A DNA stretch of 64,000 bases, from positions 62,001 through 126,000 of the forward strand of contig DAOTVB010000201.1 of the NCBI GenBank assembly GCA_034436755.1, in the 5' to 3' direction. Position 1 is the first letter of the stretch, and every line of letters starts with the position of its first letter. Source of the stretch: CAKZQX01 sp034436755. GTDB lineage: Bacteria > Chloroflexota > Chloroflexia > Chloroflexales > Chloroflexaceae. The notes beneath the pieces are model-generated. The model worked only from the letters and a program-made list of their open reading frames with translations. It was not told the DNA's origin and searched no databases. The translations under genes were made by a program, and so were the position numbers. Shown here one piece after another: positions 60,701 through 64,000 of the stretch.

Positions 60701-61966
60701 GGCAAACACCGTTCCCGTGTTGATGCCGATGCGCTGCCGCAGTGCAAACGGCTGCGCCGCAGCATCTCCGGTCGTGCCGGCGGTATCGTGCAACAGGGTT
60801 GCAATCGCGGCGTTGGCCGCGTCCAGCGCAGTTTGCAGATCCAGGGCACAGCGTACCGCCCGTAGCGGATCATCCTCGTGGGCCACAGGCGCGCCAAACA
60901 GCACCATGAGCTTTTCGCCATGCGCAGCCAGATCGACTTTGTTAATCACTCCATCATACTGATGCACCAGCGCCTGCACCCGCTGAATGTAGGTATTGAG
61001 CAGGGCAACCGGGAGTTCCGGGTCGTCCGCAACTGCGGTGAGGATTGCACTAAAGTCGTAGAAGTTGATAAACAGCACCGTCACCGGGCGAAACTCACCT
61101 GGCGCGACGTTGTGGGGATCAAGCAAGCGGAGCGGCAGATTGCGTACCAGGTAGGGGCGTAACGCGGCAATCTGAGTTGCCAGCAACTCCGGCGGTGGCA
61201 CATAATCGGGGCTTTCCTGAGTGAGTCGATCGGTGTCCGGGGTATTCAGCACGACGCCGGGTAGTTCGATCACCTGTTGCAACCCGGGTACACACGCCTC
61301 AAGCCGGGCATTCGTCAGCAGCGCCGCAGTCTGATCCGAAACCACCACCTTACCCGGTGCAGCGTTGGCCTGCGCCTGCACAACCCGCTGGACCTCTGCG
61401 CCACTGATAACCAGTTCAATATGATCGACATCGCCTACCTCGGCGACGAAAAAGCGCCCGCTGTGGACGCCTACGCGTAATGCCAGTTGGAATGTTCCCG
61501 CGCGGGTGGCAACAGCGGCAAAGGTATCGCGCATACGCCGCTGCATCGCCAGTGCAGCCTGAACTGCGGCAGCCGGGTGTAGCAGTTCCAGGGCATCGGC
61601 ATCGAAGAAGGCCGTCAGGGAGTCGCCACCAAACTTGAGCAGGGTTCCCCGGTGTGCCGTTACTTCCGTAATCAGTGCCTCAAACAACTGGTTGATCACG
61701 GCACTAATGGCTTCCACCCCTTCTCGGCCCAGAACGCTGAGTTGCTCCGAGAGGGCGGTAAACCCCCGCAGATCGGCAAACAAGAGACTGCCATGCCAGA
61801 AGGCTCCCTGCACACGTCCGGGATGGGGATTGTGCAACTGAGCCTGGATCAGACGCTCGGGGATGTAGGCTGCAATCGCCTGGTGCGTGGCATGCAACTC
61901 TTCAATCAGATCTGCCTGCGCCGGCGATTGAGCGACACTCTCCGGTGTATGCAAGTCTTTGTACAT
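57737..61966 (-). CDS. Soluble-adenylyl-cyclase-like C1-C2-AAA-TPR protein
   Basis: A 1409-residue cytoplasmic protein: two class III cyclase domains (about 55-215 and 292-455), an AAA/STAND ATPase (about 512-900; P-loop GEAGIGKT at 546-553, Walker B LLLRLEDIHWAD) and TPR-type repeats to the end. C1 keeps the metal residues Asp65 (FADLRGFT) and Asp115 with the adenine-binding Lys111 (LKFGGDS). C2 has lost both metal residues (Asn301, Glu351) but keeps Asn441 and Arg445 (AVNLAARL) and Ser434. This division of labour and the whole architecture are those of mammalian soluble adenylyl cyclase. MYKDLHTPE at 61966 is the preferred start; an ATG at 62068 is possible. Confidence 0.87.
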   Translation of the reverse strand: MYKDLHTPESVAQSPAQADLIEELHATHQAIAAYIPERLIQAQLHNPHPGRVQGAFWHGSLLFADLRGFTALSEQLSVLGREGVEAISAVINQLFEALITEVTAHRGTLLKFGGDSLTAFFDADALELLHPAAAVQAALAMQRRMRDTFAAVATRAGTFQLALRVGVHSGRFFVAEVGDVDHIELVISGAEVQRVVQAQANAAPGKVVVSDQTAALLTNARLEACVPGLQQVIELPGVVLNTPDTDRLTQESPDYVPPPELLATQIAALRPYLVRNLPLRLLDPHNVAPGEFRPVTVLFINFYDFSAILTAVADDPELPVALLNTYIQRVQALVHQYDGVINKVDLAAHGEKLMVLFGAPVAHEDDPLRAVRCALDLQTALDAANAAIATLLHDTAGTTGDAAAQPFALRQRIGINTGTVFAGRVGGSRRYEYSVMGPAVNLAARLMEAAGDGEILLSPATRLAVLHQIEIVDCPPLQFKGIAAPIVPGRVLRACSDWSPLRTIVHAPTHALSPAPLIGRESELVRLLSEAVMALRGQGRVLALVGEAGIGKTRLAATLLQRLLRSRGTDSADAAVPGFQLYTRDCQGYEQHTPYSAIRGPLRRLFDLPAGDWKDVDRVQTLCAARVTQYAPQLARFTPLLGDLFGRTFPETPLTRWLTTGQRHDRLQQLLVALFLGAAAQKPLLLRLEDIHWADTSSLELLHRLAAAITRVPLLLLLTYRPDPPVAETWVEQTTTTRMLLSELSSRDSALLLTALLGNQPQAEVVALLERTQGNPLFIEELVRALIDSGALERTDQGGWHLTSSFDQVVIPQSIEGLLLSRLDRLDAEQHELVQVSSVIGRRFEYLLVASTYDQPELLEQQIGALITADIVVAEQQQDAENPTDQMAEGSSTAPAYRFRHNLLRDVAYESILYARRRELHRRVAESLETLHATNLDEHLALLARHYLLAEAWLPAFDYHLASGSQAQQRYANHAALALLQTAIEIVPQLQHLAATTDGTEDRLQQIIEVHERIGDIHLLLGEYDAAQTAYLEALRITRAAATGRDDIGQLTSLIVRLHHHIAGVQERRADYQSAFTWLGYAIEQSTAAPIELGRCFLLAAGIYQRQGQYDHALEWTQRALQAFVGQESRNDLAHAYYSLGGTYGKLGRTQDAVVAIEQSLRLYEETGNIAGQADAHNNLANVLAVTAGRLQESAVHCQAALELKEAIGDTHGQAVMANNLGDLKRKLGAYDEAMHYFGLALEQFTRLGSDYGVAVLHMNMGATSLRQGMLAATHQHIERSRRLFEQLGSEEFLPELYQVYAELALTEMHLDTALRWAEESLTLAQRLSARAEEGQIRRVRSRIRQALGQPEAACGELRQASTIFREIDNYSALAQCLEELAQVTDDHDEAAAARTEALYLRSSDLPPA

Positions 61967-62082
61967 TGGAATCTGCCCGGTCTGGTAACGACGAAGGGTC
62001 GCATACGCCCTTGCTTGTGCTGTACCGTGAGTGAGATGGTAGCACAAAGCGCGAGGGGGCGCAACCATAATGTAACTTTACC

Positions 62083-62290
62083 TGACACGCGTTACGCGAT
62101 GGTTCATCAAACCGGGCGTTTCATCCAGAGAATGGCAGCATCGCCTGCGGCAGCATGGTACTTCTTTTTTCTTTTTTCAAAAAAATTCACGTTGTGAATT
62201 TTTTTGAAAAAAGATCGGGTCTCTGCCACAGGCGAAACGAGCTTCCATCGGGTGAAACATCCGGTTTGCTGTCAACTACGTACCTCCTGT
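62083..62290. repeat. Family B element 9
   Basis: Left end TGACACGCGTTACGCGAT; the right end (ACTACGTACCTCCTGT) is decayed. The central hairpin has perfect 20-nt arms (CTTTTTTCAAAAAAATTCAC at 62171-62190, complement 62194-62213). It separates the cyclase from the kinase. Confidence 0.85.
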
Positions 62291-62298
62291 ATCTGACT

Positions 62299-62328
62299 TT
62301 GCAAATAATCAGGTAATGTTAGTATGCT
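62299..62328 (+). promoter_or_regulatory. Promoter of the histidine kinase
   Basis: TTGCAA (62299-62304), 18 nt, TATGCT (62323-62328). The start codon follows 45 nt later. The TATGCT -10 outside the metal genes shows that this hexamer alone is not specific to the iron island. Confidence 0.55.
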
Positions 62329-62373
62329 AGAATTGAAACAGCGACCGCATTCAGGATAAACCAGACGCACATC

Positions 62374-63993
62374 ATGGCGATTGAAGACGAAGCCGGCACA
62401 ACCTTACCGACCGAGAATGCGGCCCTGCGCCGGCGGATTGCCGAACTTGAGCAGGAAATTGCCGCACTTCAGACGAACACCGCGCAGGCACTGAGTGAGA
62501 GCGAGGCGCGCTACCGCACGCTGGTCGAAACCTCGCCCGGGGCAATTCTGCTGACCGACCTGGATGGAACGATCCACTTCTGCAATGGGCAGGCGGCGCA
62601 CCTATTCGGGTATGCCTCCGTTGATGACCTCTGCGGTAAAAATGGCGCTGACCTGATCGTGTTTGACCCGCTGGCCCCCGGTATTCTGGCCCAGGCCCGG
62701 CGGATTGCCGCATCGGGCAACCTGCGGAATATCGAGTACACCCTGCGGCGCAGCGATGGCAGCCGCTTTCCGGCTGAGGTCAGCAGTTCGGTCATCACGA
62801 ATGCCGCGGAAATGCCAATCGCGTTAACCATCGTTGTGCATGATATCAGCGAACGCAAGCAGGCTGAGTTAGCCCTGGTGGACGCCTATCACCATCTGGA
62901 AGAACTGAATGAGCATGTGAGCCACAGCCGCAACCTGCTCCAGGCGGTCTTTGATGGCCTGGATGATGGGTTGGTCTTGCTCGATAGTGACGGCACGGTA
63001 CGCGCGGTCAATCGTGCGCTGGCGGCCTGGCTGGGCAGCACCCCGCAGAAGCTGGTCGGGCAAAACTGGGCCACACTCTATCCCCGCCTTGCTCCGGATT
63101 TTCCCAACAACCTGGCGCTGAGTCCGGCCGATGAGCGCAAACGCTACCGGCATACCCGCTACCTGAACCTCGATGGCGAGACACGCATTCTCGATGTCGA
63201 GACAATCGCCCTGAAAAATACCGCCGATGCTGACCGACAACTGATTGTGCATATCACTGATGTCACCGATATGGTGCAGTTGCAGGCGCGCATTATCGAG
63301 AACGAGCGCTTTGCGGCCAACGGACGATTAGCGGCGAGTGTGGCCCACGAGATCAATACGCCGCTGCAATCGCTCCAGACCGCGCTCGGACTGGCGCGCA
63401 AGATGACCGATCCGGATGAGCGTGATATGTTTCTGACGCATGCGCAGGAGGAGATCCAGCGTGTGGCCGGGATTGTACGCCAGTTGCTCGATCTCTACCG
63501 ACCCGCAGCAGCAACCTCCGGCATGATGGATGTCAATGCGCTGATCGAGCGGTTGCTCCTGCTGATCAACAAGCGGCTCAAGGATCAGCGCATTCACGCC
63601 GAGTGTAACCTGGCTCCCGACCTGCCGACTGTGCCGGGACGTTCTAATGAGATAACGCAGGTGCTGCTCAACCTGATGGTCAACGCCATTGAAGCCATGC
63701 CCGACGGTGGCCGACTTCAGATACAGACGTGCCTGACCGCTGCGGAACAGCGTGGCCTGGTTATCCGCATCAGCGACACGGGCCGGGGGATTGCGCCACA
63801 TCTCCAGCAGCGCATCTTTGAGCCGTTTGTCACCACGCGGGAGGGCGGCACCGGCCTGGGCCTGACCATCAGTTCTCAGATTGTCACGCAACATGGCGGT
63901 ACAATTACCCTGGAGAGCCAGATGGACGTCGGCAGTACGTTTAGCGTCACCCTGCCACTTACCGCGCCGACGCATACGGAGGTGTCCACATGA
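62374..63993 (+). CDS. PAS-PAS sensor histidine kinase
   Basis: A 539-residue soluble kinase: coiled coil (about 14-45), PAS (45-165), a second PAS (about 190-305), dimerisation and phospho-acceptor domain with RLAASVAHEINTPLQSL (His about 327), and ATPase domain with N box LMVNAIEAMPDGG, ISDTGRGIAP and GGTGLGLTIS. All catalytic boxes are intact. The stop overlaps the start of the next gene, probably its response regulator. It may also serve the cyclase region to the left. Confidence 0.93.
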   Translation: MAIEDEAGTTLPTENAALRRRIAELEQEIAALQTNTAQALSESEARYRTLVETSPGAILLTDLDGTIHFCNGQAAHLFGYASVDDLCGKNGADLIVFDPLAPGILAQARRIAASGNLRNIEYTLRRSDGSRFPAEVSSSVITNAAEMPIALTIVVHDISERKQAELALVDAYHHLEELNEHVSHSRNLLQAVFDGLDDGLVLLDSDGTVRAVNRALAAWLGSTPQKLVGQNWATLYPRLAPDFPNNLALSPADERKRYRHTRYLNLDGETRILDVETIALKNTADADRQLIVHITDVTDMVQLQARIIENERFAANGRLAASVAHEINTPLQSLQTALGLARKMTDPDERDMFLTHAQEEIQRVAGIVRQLLDLYRPAAATSGMMDVNALIERLLLLINKRLKDQRIHAECNLAPDLPTVPGRSNEITQVLLNLMVNAIEAMPDGGRLQIQTCLTAAEQRGLVIRISDTGRGIAPHLQQRIFEPFVTTREGGTGLGLTISSQIVTQHGGTITLESQMDVGSTFSVTLPLTAPTHTEVST

Positions 63994-64000
63994 AACAGCA
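63990..64000 (+). CDS. Start of the next gene (cut by window end)
   Basis: ATGAAACAGCA opens inside the kinase stop codon (ATGA overlap), with GGAGGTG eight bases upstream. Only three codons are visible. A response regulator is likely by position. Confidence 0.6.

Noticed and set aside
1..64000. tRNA or rRNA genes
   Set aside because: No cloverleaf-like sequence with T-loop GTTCRA and CCA-side pairing, and no rRNA stretch, was recognised by eye; a tRNA scan would settle this.

Overview
The window looks like a chromosomal segment of a member of the Chloroflexota, most likely a filamentous Chloroflexales-type organism. This is inferred from protein style: long PAS-STAS and cyclase-AAA-TPR signalling proteins without kinases, P/T-rich linkers on lipoproteins, three DUF4058 paralogues, and many dispersed intergenic repeats. 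I see no rRNA, tRNA, CRISPR array or intact insertion sequence.

Layout. 1-4.2 kb: the C-terminal end of a surface protein, two riboflavin genes (ribH, ribA), and a divergent pair made of a SAM methyltransferase and a nicotianamine-synthase-family enzyme. 4.2-9.4 kb: a conserved promoter region, a long leader and flavodoxin, then a membrane protein and a PAS-STAS sensor. 9.6-13.8 kb: three DUF4058 copies, an EamA transporter and a deleted cation-diffusion-facilitator (CDF) pseudogene. 14-31.4 kb: the metal core. It holds three DtxR/MntR-family regulators, a ferric (Fbp-type) ABC importer, a Mn/Fe (Sit/Mnt-type) ABC importer, a lipoprotein fusing the binding proteins of both importer types, dmeF, feoC, a FeoB split into two proteins, two feoA genes and a DUF3793 gene. 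31.7-37.9 kb: duplicated ferredoxins, a phosphoesterase, a Zn/Cd P-type ATPase and an IsdG-like haem monooxygenase. 37.8-50.6 kb: signalling proteins (PAS-STAS with a receiver; GGDEF/HD-GYP), secreted enzymes and lipid genes. 50.9-53.7 kb: a degenerate Doc/antitoxin pair downstream of lysS, and greA. 54-64 kb: a giant secreted His/Cys protease-like protein, a soluble-adenylyl-cyclase-like protein and a histidine kinase that starts a further operon.

How the genes fit together. Regulators, importers, efflux systems, flavodoxin, ferredoxins, a possible metallophore synthase and a haem-degrading enzyme together point to an iron (and Mn/Zn) homeostasis island. Several of its promoters share the same build: TTGACA, exactly 17 nt, then TATGCT or TATGGT, with an AGCATATGCT-like palindrome on or next to the -10 box and, in two cases, a TCAGGC-N2-GCCTGA palindrome upstream.

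The intergenic space is filled by at least four repeat families (called A, B, C and E here). Family B has paired inverted ends and a central hairpin whose two arms change together from copy to copy.
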